Shown here: piece by piece, positions 21,478 to 32,924 of the stretch
How positions within the stretch are numbered: position 1 is the stretch's first letter
How the letters are laid out: each line of letters begins with the position of its first letter
DNA from: Halicephalobus mephisto
Lineage: Eukaryota > Nematoda > Chromadorea > Rhabditida > Panagrolaimidae
Reading direction: 5' to 3'
Length of the DNA: 64,000 nucleotides
Assembly: GCA_009193035.1 (NCBI GenBank)
Contig: SWDT01000060.1
Coordinates: forward strand, 310,001-374,000
Notes under the pieces: generated by a model
Database searches by the model: none
Told to the model about the DNA's origin: nothing
The model's input: only the letters and a program-made list of their open reading frames with translations
Translations under genes and position numbers: made by a program

Positions 21478-22592
21478 TTAATGAGAACAAGAACCAACAC
21501 TCTTGTATTCCCAGTTATTGCGCATACTCCAGCGAGCGAGTTGTTCCTCCATTTCGTAGTTTATCCAATCCTTGGTCATTTTGTCTCCAGAAGCACAGGA
21601 AGGCATCCAGTTGTTGATGTAATCGGCATAGCTGGAAGCCATGCTGCAAGCATCGTTGTGTTGTTGAAAGTCGAAAATAGGTTGCTCTGGGGATTTTTCG
21701 GATTTACAATCTTCGGCTTGGTAGTATTTCTGGGGACTGTCGCAGGATTCAACAATGAGGTGCATTCCAGAGAGAAGCAAATCGGAGAGGCTTGTGTCCC
21801 AATGATCGCAGCTGTCAGCGCAGGACATCAAGGAATGAGTGTAGGGGTAGACGTTACGGCTAAAAAAATAGTGATTAAGAAAGACACGAAAGTCATCGCA
21901 TATAAGCATAATCTGGATTTAGCTCCTTCAAAGAAAGTATTCTTTGACAGTGTCTATTTCTGGGGATTTATCATTGAAACCAGTCACTATCCAAGCTTTG
22001 TTCTTAACTACAATCAGTGGGATAGTGTCCATTATTGACAATCTGTCGTTCATATTAGTTACTATCCTGGTAAATTTATAGAAAGTACACAACTGGACAG
22101 TGTCTATTTCTAGAGATTTATCATTGAAACCAGTCACTTTCCAATCTTTGTCCTTAACTACAATCAGTGGGATAGTGTCCATTATTGACAATCTGTCGTT
22201 CATATTAGTTACTATCCTGGTAAACTTATAGAAAATGCACAACTGGACAGTGTCTATTTCTGGGGATTTATCATTGAAACCAGTCACTTTCCAAGTTTAC
22301 TTTTAGTGGAATTAATAAGTCAGAATTTGAACAGATTTCGAAAATGACAAAGTAGTTTTAGTTGTTGTTTAATTTTTTATAAAAATCAAAATCCTTACCT
22401 ACAGTAGTCCTTGACATGTGTCCATCCTTCTTCATGCTTCCAGTCAGTGGCTACCTTCTTGAAGCTCTGGACATCGTAGACGCCGTTGTTTCCGTTGAAG
22501 CATCTCCCCATACAGCGATTGAAGCCATTTCTGTCTCCAGAAGCCAAGGAAGAAAATCCTATGCAGAAAAACAAAACAGCGATCGACTTCAT
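21478..22592 (-). CDS. Secreted cysteine-rich protein of nematode type
   Basis: Two exons (22592-22399 and 21859-21478) join in phase to 191 aa. The N terminus MKSIAVLFFCIGFSSLASG is a clear signal peptide. The mature part has cysteines in CMGRC, DYC, SCADSC, ESC, DC, AC, SC and SC contexts. The early spacing (C..RC ... YC ... C..SC ... SC) recalls the nematode CPG4-like secreted domain, but I am not sure. The start was chosen for the signal peptide, although an in-frame ATG lies 24 codons upstream. The 539-bp intron is largely a 150-bp tandem repeat. Role unknown; an extracellular one is likely. Confidence 0.6.
21946..22300. repeat. 150-bp tandem repeat in the intron of the cysteine-rich gene
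   Basis: GACAGTGTCTATTTCT occurs at 21946, 22096 and 22246, giving an exact 150-bp period. Each unit contains a CACTWTCCAA word, ATCAGTGGGATAGTGTCC and GACAATCTGTCGTTCATATT. The first unit overlaps the start of exon 2's upstream intron. The words resemble the GGATAGTGAC hairpin repeats at 34-36 kb. Confidence 0.85.
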
Positions 22593-23157
22593 TTTTGATA
22601 TTTTTTTAAAAATTTTTTCGTCTTTTAAATTCTCCGAAATTGAATTATTCAGAAGTTGAATCATGGTTGACTTTTGCTCGAAAATGTAAAATAATTGAAA
22701 ACTAAAATAATTTTTTTAAAAACTCAAAGATCATTGTTAAAATTAAAAATTTTTCAGAATTTAAAAATTTTAAAATTTCTGAAAATCAAAAATTTAAATT
22801 TTATGGAAATTTTCTAAAATTTTGGAGGATTTTGAAAAGCTTATGGAAATTTTCAGAATCCTATTTAAACTTCTGAAACTTTTTAAGATTTTAAAAATCC
22901 TAAAATTTTTAAAAATTTTAAATTTAAAAATTTAGAATTTTCGTTTTTAAAAAATTGCAATTTTCATTTTAAAGTTTTTGGAATAAATATTATTTTTATA
23001 ATTAATTTTTGAAATTGTTTTCACTGTGATTTTAAATTTAATAATTTCATTTTTACTGGCGAAATGTGACATTTGACAATTTTAACAAAATGAAAGATTT
23101 CAAAATGCACAATAATTAACTAAAATTCTCGACCCATATTATCTATCGTTATCGTGT
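22593..23157. other. Intergenic AT-rich DNA
   Basis: Mostly degenerate TTTAAAATTT runs between the cysteine-rich gene's promoter and the kal-1 3' end. No gene is seen. Confidence 0.45.
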
Positions 23158-26100
23158 TTAAATCCTGAGTAAAAACAGTACGAAGATAGGCAAGATGCTG
23201 AATCCGATTTCCGAAGCTCCAGATTCCAGTGGGAGTTCCAGAATGGGGTACTTGTCTAACCTCTTGAATTCGTCTTGACTGCTGTTTGACCTCGTGGAGA
23301 ATTCCACATCTATCGGCGGACTTAAGCCTTTGTTCGTTACTGGTTGAAGTCGGAATCTGTAATCCGTTCCAGGAAGAAGATCATCGTACTCCATCTTCGG
23401 GGAATGAGTGGAAGCAACTCCTATCTTAGATGACGAAATCGGACTTGATAAAATCGTTCTATATCCAATTACGGACGGATCATCTGACACAGGCCATTCG
23501 CAGATCGCTTTTGTTTGGGACAAAAGTCTGCATCTCGGCTCGGATTGGACGATTCCAGAACAAGGCAAAGGTTCAGTCGACGGCGTGGATTCGCACGGGA
23601 ATGTCCGGAAGAAAGCACGTGAAACTATCTAAAAACATAAAATTAATATTACACAATAACATTAGTGGAAAATTGATATATGAACAATGAGATATTATTC
23701 TAAAAAATCTGTTTTTTTAAAAAAACGGTCTCGACGCGACTTTCTAGAAGTGTCCAGAAACACACGACAGCCTACGTGACGATTCCAATTCCCCGTGATT
23801 ATTTCGTAATTATTCATATAAAAAATTAAAAGTGGAGCTTCTTTATCGAAATTGCTTCAACGCGACTTTTTAGAAGTTTTCAGAAGCTAAACGCCCACGT
23901 GACAATTTTAACTTTTTGTAGTGATTATTTCGTAATTAAATTTTTCAAACTATATTCTTGGAAGGATCTGGAAACTTCTGGATTTAAGTAAACAAAGTAC
24001 AGAATCCGTTATCTATCCTCGAGGATTAATAATTATATATAAAAGTACTGAGGAAATTACGACTATTATCGAAATACTTTATGTTAGAAAATTTATTTCC
24101 CAAAAATCACTTACTTTTCGTGTGTTGACGTCGTCCACTTCAACTTCATATTCGCAGTCAAAACTTAAATCATCTATGACAGCCACACATTGAGTAACTG
24201 TCATCAATCTAGTGTTGGTTTTTCCACATTTTTTCGGAGTTAATCTGACTGCAAAAACGGAATTCGCGGGGGAGCAGGCGGAACTGTCGATCCACGATAT
24301 GCTCGTCTTCAGTTTCCCGTTCTCGAAGTACGGTGTCCTGATGTCCAAGTCGAAAACAGGCTCATCTCGTTCCTCTTCTGTCGTGATTATCTCCATCTTC
24401 GGGATGAAACTTGGGAAAGAAGACATCGTTGAAGATTCTGGAGGTTTCGTCGTGGTAGGAACTACAGTACTTGTGGAAGTGACTATTTCTTCTTTTTTTT
24501 CTACTTTTACGTCGTATCTGACGCTTTCGGCATCGTTAAGCATATTTGTGGAGTTCGTTTTGATGAAGATGACGGCGGGTTCTCCGCGGAGCTCGCCTTC
24601 TGTGGAGTCCACAGTCGCGAACAACTCCACCATGTACACCCGTTCTGGCTCCAGTCCGTCGAGTAACTGGGTCTTCGTAGCATGACTAGGGATAATTGTC
24701 GAACTTCTCAGGGATTTCTCCATGGATTCATCGACATTGGAGTAATCCTCGTCGTCCTCCGATCTCCGTCCGACGAGCGCTTCCGGCAGCTGTCTTCCGC
24801 TTCTTTGTTCGTAGGCATTCGCGAATTCCACAGAAGATCTCCACCAGCTCAGTTGGTAGTCCTTGATTGGGAGATCCGAAGTGGGTGGGATCCAAGAAAG
24901 CTTCGGAATCCATTTCAAAAGAGTGTCGTCATAAACCAGGGACTCCACCGTCAGGTTCTTCGGGGCTGATGGGGCTTTTACTTCTGAAAAACCGTACTTC
25001 ATATAAAATTTCCAAAAATCACCCACCTTTAGATAGTTTAAAAGGAGCAGAGGGCTGGGAGAACCCCAGGGACCCAAACTGGTTCACCGCGGCCACCCGG
25101 AAGACATAGTACCTTCCGGGCATCAGTAGATGCTTCAAAATCGCGTACATTTTGTTTTTCTGGAATACGTCCATCATTATTAGGTAAATTGGCAAAATTC
25201 AATATATGAAGAAGAAAATATAAAAAATATAAACTCGGATTTTTACAAAAATTACAAAATTCGAAACTCACCACCATGATGGTCTGCCAAGGAGTCATGG
25301 TTTCTTCCTCCCTTCTGGTTCCCCATCTCCATTGAATAATATATAAATTCGAATTCGTGGCCATATGGGACTTTGACAACCTCTTCATCACCCATCTGAC
25401 GACGGCGGATCTTTTTCGTTTTCTTTCCTGGACTGAAATCCCCTCCGGCACTGGCAGTAATCGCTTATCTTGGACAACGGGATTTACGCATAATCTCGAA
25501 CATCCCGCTGTACAGCACTTTTCGACTCCGGGACAATCCCCGTCCTTATCACAGGCGGCGGAACACTCGTCCAATCTGACCGGGATCGAGATCGGACATT
25601 CTCCTGGCCGCGTTTTTTGGCTTTCATATAAAAAATCGCAAGAATCCCCACAAGACGCTGGATTTGTTGATTCTTTGCACGTTGATTCATGACAGGTCAG
25701 ATTATCCACGGGGAAATCCCGACAAGGCAGCAAACACTGAAATAATTCATCAATTCAAACATGACCCCGATTTTTATTATTGTCAAACTTTTAATTTTGA
25801 ATTTCTTTAATTTTAACCAAGGAAGCGCTTAATTAACGTTATTTTGCATAAAATTGCTCCCGAAAGCAATTTTGACCAGAGGCAAAATCCAGAGTTCAAA
25901 ACAGCGCTAATCTCGGCCGAACAATGGATTCGGCATTAGCGAATTTCGCACTCCTGGAGGTCTTTAGAATAGAGCGAACTCACCGAAGAGCACTTGTCGT
26001 CTTCCTTGCAGAGATTGACCGTTTGGTGCTTCAGCTGTCTCCGTACTTGCGCGTTGTCCTGAAACATTCAAAATTACAAAACAGAAAACAAACAATTTCA

Positions 26101-29100
26101 AAATTAATTTCGGCATGAAAAATATTCCAAACAAAAAATCTAACAACTATAAAAATAAGCCTAATCCGTTACTAAAAACAAGTTTCCATATATAAAAAAC
26201 TATAAAAACCTCATTTTAAAAAGTTTCCATATATGAAAAACTATAAAAATCTCATTTTAAAAAGTTTCCATATATGAAAACTTATTTAAAAATGTTGATT
26301 ATTTTGTTTTTCATTTTTCAAAATATTGATATTTTAATTTTTTTCTGAATTTGGTTCCCTAAGCTTTTGTAAATCTCCCTCAACAAGTATCCCTGTCTAT
26401 TAACCGATTGCCACTTAAGGCCCCTATGCAAATCGATTTGACAAATTGTCAACCTTCACCAGGATCCAGCTGGGCTCAGCGGGTTGCGTCACTGACCGTT
26501 TATTGTCCCAAAACTGCTAATGTGCGAGACTGATACAAATGGTATTTATCCAATCTTCATTCGAGATCGAAAACAACCTAAACTCAAGATTTTTACAAAG
26601 ACAAAAGTGATTCCTAAAAACCCCAAAGAGCAACCAACCCAAAGAATACGGTCCTGAAGCGAAAAAAACCCTGCTATCAATTGGTCGCGTTACTGTAGTC
26701 AAAAAACAGCTGTCAGTTGTGGTTTTCGTCATTTTTTGCTTATTATTTATTATTTTTTACTTTTTATTGCTTTTTTGTTTTCATTACTTTTTCTTTTTTT
26801 ACATATTATTACTGATGCATTGAACAGTCCTAGCGCGAAAAACCCTATATATCAATTACTGTTTTTAGCCTTGGTGTCGTGGTTGTATAAATTTTCGTAA
26901 TTTTTATTATTTTTTAAAATTCTTTATGCATTATTATTAATATACTGGACAGTTCTGTCTCCCCATCTTTCGTATGATCCTAATGCAAAAACTATATATC
27001 AATTATTTTACTTTCAGTGACGCAACTAGATTAATTTCCACCTTTCTCGATTAATATAGTTATGTATTGTCGTTTTCCGTGCATCATTGTTGACATTAAA
27101 TATCCCAAAATACTTCCCCTATCACTCAGAACCTAAACAAGTCTTAAAGTGACCATTGTCCAGAATATTCCAGCCGGAATCAGAAAACAATGGAAATGAA
27201 AAAAGAGCAATTGAATGGAAAACTTGTCTAAAAACTCAAGGACTTTTGGTCGAGAGAACAAATTAGTTTTTTTTGCCATTAATGGACTGGCCTTGAAAAC
27301 ATGAATATTGAGATTTTTGGCGCAAAATCCCTGGTTGGCCTTGGGATTGAACAAATCCAATTAGCGAAAATTATGACGGACAATGAATTTACAATGGTTT
27401 TAATTTAGTGTAAAATGGAGTTTTTTTGGGCTTTTTTAGAATCCTATCGGAATTTTAAAATCATGTCAGAATTCGATGGAAATTTTCAAAATTAAAGTTT
27501 TAAAATTTGTATTAGGTAATTTTCTAAAAACTTTAATTTTAAAAAAAGTATGTTTAGGAGTTGTTTGTCCACTCAAAGGACACCGACGGATCCATCGGCA
27601 TCCTGTAGACCCAAAAAACAAAAGACAAAGGCACTTAGATGGGCAAGAAATAATTACAAACACTCTCAACTGTACTTGACCTTTTTGACCTCTGCAATTT
27701 TGGCAAAAGTGATCCAGAAACTTGGACTATTTAGTGTATGAAAATTCGTAAATTTTCAAATACTGTGGTTTTTTGTTTTGAAAGTCAGTACGAAAAAATT
27801 GGATTTAAATCATCTGGTATATTGGATTCCAAATATCCGTGCTAAATCCCACAACAGAACTCCTAGTTTGTGAGGATTAACAAGTTTCATCTGTTGGATA
27901 GCTCAAATTTCTGGATCTTTTTCCAAATTTGCAAAGATCAACAAAGTTGTCGTGAACTGTAGAGGTAAATTGTATCACAAACATCCTTGAAAATCTTGAA
28001 AACGATCGTTCCTAAAGATGAGTAAAAATTAGCACAAAAATGACTTAATAATAATGAAGTCCACTTTTGTCACGAAAGTCCCTGATTGTACCAGTTCCGA
28101 CGTTTGCCAAGACGAATGGGATTGCGCGCCAAAAACAATAAAAAAATTCCTAACATGTTCTGTCCAAATGTTCAGTGATTGGAATTTCTCATTTTTTACT
28201 ATTTTTGCTGGTTTATATATAAAACTAAATTTGTTTTAGAACACTGTCGATCAAATCCTGGGACACAAAAAAACGTAATTTTTGATTTTGTAAAAATTAC
28301 GAAATGTGACACAATTTTTACATTTTTTGAATATTTGAAATTTGTGACGAAAATTAAAACATAATAGTGACCAAAATTAAAACAAAATAGTGACGAAAAT
28401 TAAAACGAAATAGTGACGAAAATTGAAACGAAATAGTGACTAAAATTAAAACGAAATAGTGACGAAAATTAAAACGAAATAGTGACTAAAATTGAAACAT
28501 AATAGTGACGATTTACATTTGTTACTAGATTGAAAGTTATGTTTTTTGTGTGAAAAAAACAATCTGCATCAAAGCCCGCGATAAAGGTCAAATCTGTTAG
28601 TATTCGTTGTTCGCAGATGTCCATGTTGCTAAATACCCGAATTTTCTGGAATCAAATTTCAAGACATTGAATTGTATCAATTTTCAACGTTTCCGGCACC
28701 TGTTTGGTACTAATAAAAACGATTAATTATAAAAATAAAAAATTACCCCCCTTTTTTAAATTACAGGTTGCTTTGAAAATTTTTAATTTTTCATTATTTG
28801 TATTTTGGAAAGGGTAAATTAGTGTTTTTAGGGTATCATGAAAACACTTAACTGTACAAATGGCATTCTGTCCACTTGGCCAAAAAGTGGAAGCACTTAC
28901 TTTTTGGATTTCCGGAAAAGATAGCTAATTGCGCAGACGGGAATCGAAGCCATCTGCAATCCGGATTAGCTCGATTCTGTACCGACAATATTGCAAAATG
29001 CCACAGATGCTTATTGCGGGTCCCTTTTTTATGGATTTTTGAGAGCCTCTTGGATCGGATGCAATTGATCACAGCGGCTTTGATCGATACAGGTGCATGA

Positions 29101-32100
29101 GTGAAGAAACATCTGGGATTCCTGTAGACGGATCACAGTTACGGCGACTTGTGGAAATTGAAGAATATTCTTGAATCTCATTTTGTCGAAAAATAAGTTT
29201 ACAATTTGACAAAGTGAAATTCAAGGATATTCTTTTCAAATTTCTACAAGTCACCGTAACTGTGATCTGTCTACAGGTATCCCGTATTTAATGAAGTTGT
29301 TGTTGAATTTCAGTTAGTCAAAAGTAAGTTGATTTATAATTTGACAAAGCGAAATCCAACAATAACTTCATCGAAGATGGAAGCTTCAAGTAGGCAATAG
29401 TTACAGTAGATTAAGAAGATCTAGAAAAGGAACAATATTGTTGAATTTCAGTCAGTCAAATTATATTTCCTCACTTTTGACTAACTGAAACTCAAAAATA
29501 TTCCTCTTTTCTCATATCTTTTTAATTTACTGTAACTATTATGTGCTTGAAGGACTTCCATTTCTGGTGAAGTTGTTGTTGAATTTCACTTTGTCAAATT
29601 ATATTTCCTTACTTTTGACTAACTGAAACTCAACAATCACTTCTGAAGTCTCTGGTTTACTGTGATTATTATCTACTTGTAAGTCATGTGCCTTTAGGGA
29701 AGTTGTGGAAGTTTCTTCTGCATCGAAAGTAAGACCCTCGGAAGTCAATTTCCTTCAAAAAGTAATAACAAAGCCGTTGTCTGTGAAACTTTTGCGTAAT
29801 CCCATTGTCACCCGACTTCAAAGAAGTCAGTTGTCCTTGCGCAGAGACTGGATCATAAACAAAGACGAATTGTCACAACAAAGATTTGTTTTGATTTTCT
29901 CGATAATTTCTTATTAGTTAGGGATAGAAATTGCGGCACGGAAGATCAAAGGCTCCGAGCGGGGTCATTAACCCGTCTGATAGGCCAGATATCCCTAAAC
30001 ATCGAATTTACAAAAGACTCGTGATCATGATTGATTTGTTTTCACAGTTGACAGTTATGTGTTTAAATCAGAATAATATTTAAATTTAAATTTTGCCTCC
30101 TGGCGACTTTTGACAGTTCAAAGATTTGCCGCTTTTTTGAACGAAAATTAACGAGTGTCTTTATGGTTTTTTCTGTTTCCAAATGGCGTCTTTTGAGTGC
30201 CGTATTGTATGGTTCCGATCGTTCAAATCAAAAGAGCCGACTTTGCAATCATTGCTTGTTTTCCGGTAAAACATGTTTCATTCTTGGACATTGTCCGAGA
30301 GTGAAAAGGGACAACGGATGAATAGGGAACAATATTCATGCTTTGACGAAAGTTGTTAGAATTCATTAGAATGGGAAAGTTAGTTCCGAAAAGGGTTTGG
30401 CAAAATCAAGTTGAGTACCATGATGTTCGAAAAGTGAAAATCCACCCTGGATATGATCAGGGAACACTATTCCTGATTTGATAAGAGTTCTAAGAAGTCA
30501 TCAGAGAGTACGGTAGTTGATGCAGAAAAAAGTTCAAAGGAATGAAGTTAAGTACCATGATGTTCAGAAAAGTGAAAATCCATCCTAGATATGATCAGGG
30601 AACATTATTCCTGATTTGATAAGAGTTCTAAGAAGTTATTAGAAAATAAGAAAATTAGCTCAGGAAAGAATTCAGAAAAAAATGGCTAAGTATTCTGATT
30701 TTCTAAGAAATTAAAACAAAACTGGAATCTTTTCAAAGGTTAGAGAATTTCCAAGCCTTCTGATTCCTCAATGGATTTCTGTTCTGTTTTATTTCCTTCT
30801 GAAATCAGAATATCCAACTCTATTTCCTGAGCTAATTTTCTTATTTTCTAATAACTTCATAGAACTCTTATCAAATCAGGAATAGTGTTCCCTGATCATA
30901 CTAGGGTAGATTTTCATTTTTCTGAACATTACAGTACTCAACTTCATTTCTTTGAACTTTTTTCTGCATCAACTACCGTATTCTCTGATGACTTCGTAGA
31001 ACTCTTATCAAATCAGGAATAGTGTTCCCTGATCATATCTAGGGCAGATTTTCATTTTTCTGAACATCATGGTACTTGACCTTCTCTGAATCTCTTTTTG
31101 AATCAACTTTTGAATTGCCATGTCTAATGGATTCTTACGGCTTGTTGACCAATTATAACTAGTCAGTCACCCAACTTCCGGTCAGTCAAAACGACCATCG
31201 AGCTGAATTTCCGGATTTTCGAATTTTGTTGCGCAAACCCTCATGCTGAGTTTCCCCTCAGCAAGTTCCCACACAATTACCAAACAATTAGCCAAACTAT
31301 ACAATTGATAAAAATCTAAACAACTGTACAAATTGCCGATGATAGATTATATCTATTTTTTGATCCGGATCAATGTGAAAATTTTTCTTGTTTTTCACAT
31401 TTTTCCGAAGAAAAGTTGTCACATTGGATGAGTGACTGCATTTGGGATATCTGACAGACGATGTTTGCGTGTCAGTTTGCTTTTGACTAAAGTTTTATCC
31501 TTTGGGTAAGGAAGTCCAAGTGTTTAGAAAACAGCTTGAAGGATAAATTTGACATTTTTGGGATACAAGAAGAAATAAATTGACTGAACCTTGATATTGA
31601 AAAATGGATTTTCGTCGTTTTGTCAAAAACAATTTTAAAAAACTTTCAAAATAAAAAAACTAAATATTGAAAACTTCAAAATTAAAAAATAACAAACTTT
31701 TTTAAAAATATTCAAAATTAAATAATTTTTTAAATATTCAAAATATTCAAAATTAAATAATTTTTAAAATATTTAAAATCACAAAAAATTTTTTTTCTTA
31801 AATATTTGAAATTTAAAGGTTTTTTAAAACTAAAAAAACATTAAAATTTCAAAAATTTTTTATTTTAAATATTTTAAATATTTTCAAAATTTTTATTTCA
31901 AATATTTTTATTTTTTTTTTATTTTAAATATTTTCGAAATTTTTATTTTATTTTTTTAATTTTAAATATTTTTGAAATTTTTATTTTTTTTTGATTTTAA
32001 ATATTTTTGAAATTTTTATTTTTTTTTATTTTAAATATTTTTGAAATTTTTAATCTCGAAGTGAAAATTTTTTTCGTTTCAAAACCCACCTTGTATCTGG

Positions 32101-32209
32101 ATTCCAATTCCGCAAGACATCTGGATTGGCATCTAGCATTCAGCAAATCATCGGAATATACGGTATTTAATAATGCAAAAAAGTAAAAAATAAAAATAAT
32201 TTTGATCAT
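23158..32209 (-). CDS. kal-1: Anosmin-1 (Kallmann syndrome protein) homologue KAL-1
   Basis: Six exons (32209-32090, 26058-25984, 25736-25272, 25159-25027, 24983-24115, 23628-23158) join in phase to about 710 aa, close to the human and C. elegans proteins. In order: a signal peptide (IIFIFYFFALLNTVYS); an anosmin-type cysteine-rich start (ARCQSRC, later C...CLLPC); a WAP domain (ECPISIPVRLDECSAACDKD, CCTAGCSRLC); and fibronectin type III repeats (YIIQWRWG, YYVFRVAAVNQFG, SAPKNLTVES, later TDYRFRLQPVTNKG). Anosmin-1 is an extracellular, heparan-sulphate-dependent adhesion protein for neurite branching and epidermal morphogenesis. The last residues (ESGASEIG then FSILPIFVLFLLRI) look like a GPI-anchor signal. 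Intron 1 is 6.0 kb and repeat-rich. Identity is strong; exon 2 (25 codons) is supported by CKEDDKC and phase. Confidence 0.9.
23724..23945. repeat. Two-copy repeat in kal-1 intron 5
   Basis: CAACGCGACTTTTTAGAAG (copy 2) mirrors CGACGCGACTTTCTAGAAG (copy 1). Both are followed by a TACGTGAC/CACGTGAC word and GTGATTATTTCGTAATT. The spacing is about 130 bp. Confidence 0.7.
26160..26290. repeat. ~45-bp tandem repeat in kal-1 intron 1
   Basis: Three copies of AAAGTTTCCATATATGAAAA followed by CTATAAAAAYCTCATTTTAA. The last copy is partial. Confidence 0.8.
26380..26480 (-). promoter_or_regulatory. GC-richer intronic block with POU and ONECUT-type words
   Basis: This part of kal-1 intron 1 is markedly less AT-rich than its surroundings. 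It contains ATGCAAATCGATTT at 26426, an overlap of the POU octamer ATGCAAAT and the ONECUT core ATCGAT, as well as GGTTGCGTCACTGAC. Both factor families act in neurons, where kal-1 is expressed in C. elegans. An enhancer role is inference only. Confidence 0.3.
28262..28553. mobile_element. Family X element, copy 3 (in kal-1 intron 1)
   Basis: The left end CACAAAAAAACGTAATTTTTG pattern is matched in inverse by AAAGTTATGTTTTTTGTGTG at the right. It carries the inner blocks ATTACGAAATGTGACACAAT and GAATATTTGAAATTTGTGAC, then about seven units of AATAGTGACGAAAATTAAAA. It is the same family as 7137 and 15503 with a different number of internal units. Confidence 0.6.
29112..29284. repeat. Imperfect palindrome in kal-1 intron 1
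   Basis: CTGTAGACGGATCACAGTTA is answered by the inverse TAACTGTGATCTGTCTACAG. The arms are about 70 bp with a small centre near TAAGTTTACAATTTGACAAA. Confidence 0.8.
29285..29690. repeat. Cluster of related hairpins
   Basis: TTGTTGAATTTCAGTTAGTC / GACTAACTGAAACTCAACAA and TTTGACAAAGYGAAATYCAA recur in both orientations, so several nested hairpins can form. They are related to the centre of the palindrome just to the left. Confidence 0.65.
30410..31080. repeat. ~670-bp long imperfect palindrome
   Basis: The left arm (from GTTGAGTACCATGATGTTC) is repeated in inverse in the right arm (ending GAACATCATGGTACTTGAC). Inside each arm a sub-repeat containing GATCAGGGAACACTATTCCT and GATTTGATAAGAGTTCTAAG occurs twice. 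The centre is near 30745. No open frame is present. It lies in kal-1 intron 1 and could fold into a very long stem if transcribed. Confidence 0.85.
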
Positions 32210-32924
32210 TTTTGACAAGAAATTCAGTTTTTAAAAAATTTAATTTTTTTCTTTCATAGTTATGTCGAATAATAAAAATAAAATCAGCAAAATCCCGGAT
32301 TTGAAATAACGAAATCAGATGTCAGAAATCCGATCCGTAACGGCTATAAATCGAAAATTAAACTGAATAATTCGTAATTTTTTTCTTGGCCGAGGTTGTA
32401 AAGTCTGAGATTGACAGAAGATCGGATAAACTTTATCGTCTAAAAAATAATAAATAACCGTAATTGTAAAAAATTAAAAAATGGATTAAGATCGTAAATC
32501 AAGCGATTACATCATGAGAAAAATAATAGTTTCAAAAATTATAAAATTTAAAAAATTATAAAAATTATAAAAATTATAAAAATTATAAAAATTATAAAAA
32601 TTTTAAAAATTTTAAATTATTTTTAAAATTTTATTTTTTCTTTAATAAAATTTTAATTTTTAAAAAATAATTTTGAAAAGAATTTCTGCAATTTTTGAAA
32701 AATTTTTAATTTTTTGATAAATTTTAAAATTTTTGATTTCGAAAATTTTCAAAAAAATTTTTAAAATAATTTTAAATTTCTAAAAAATTCAAAAAATTTT
32801 TAAAATTTCTTAATTTTTTGCAAAATTCCTAAAATTTATAAAATTCTAAGAATTTTTGGATGAATTCTGAAAAAATTATTTTAAAATTTTTTTGGAAATT
32901 TTGGGATTTTTATGAGATTCTAAA
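32210..32924. other. kal-1 upstream AT-rich DNA
   Basis: Low-complexity ATAAAAATT runs (especially 32520-32900). No gene. It is presumably part of the kal-1 promoter region. Confidence 0.45.

Noticed and set aside
21313..22038. 241-codon plus-strand open frame
   Set aside because: It is the antisense of exon 2 of the cysteine-rich gene plus the 150-bp intron repeat. The minus-strand model has a signal peptide and matching splice phases.
28054..28364. Two plus-strand short frames inside kal-1 intron 1
   Set aside because: They lie in or beside a family X element and its flank. No conserved residues and no splice context.
28915..28990. tRNA-like T-arm (minus-strand GCTTCGATTCCCG)
   Set aside because: The flanking bases do not form the 5-bp stem, and no acceptor stem or A box lies at the right distance.
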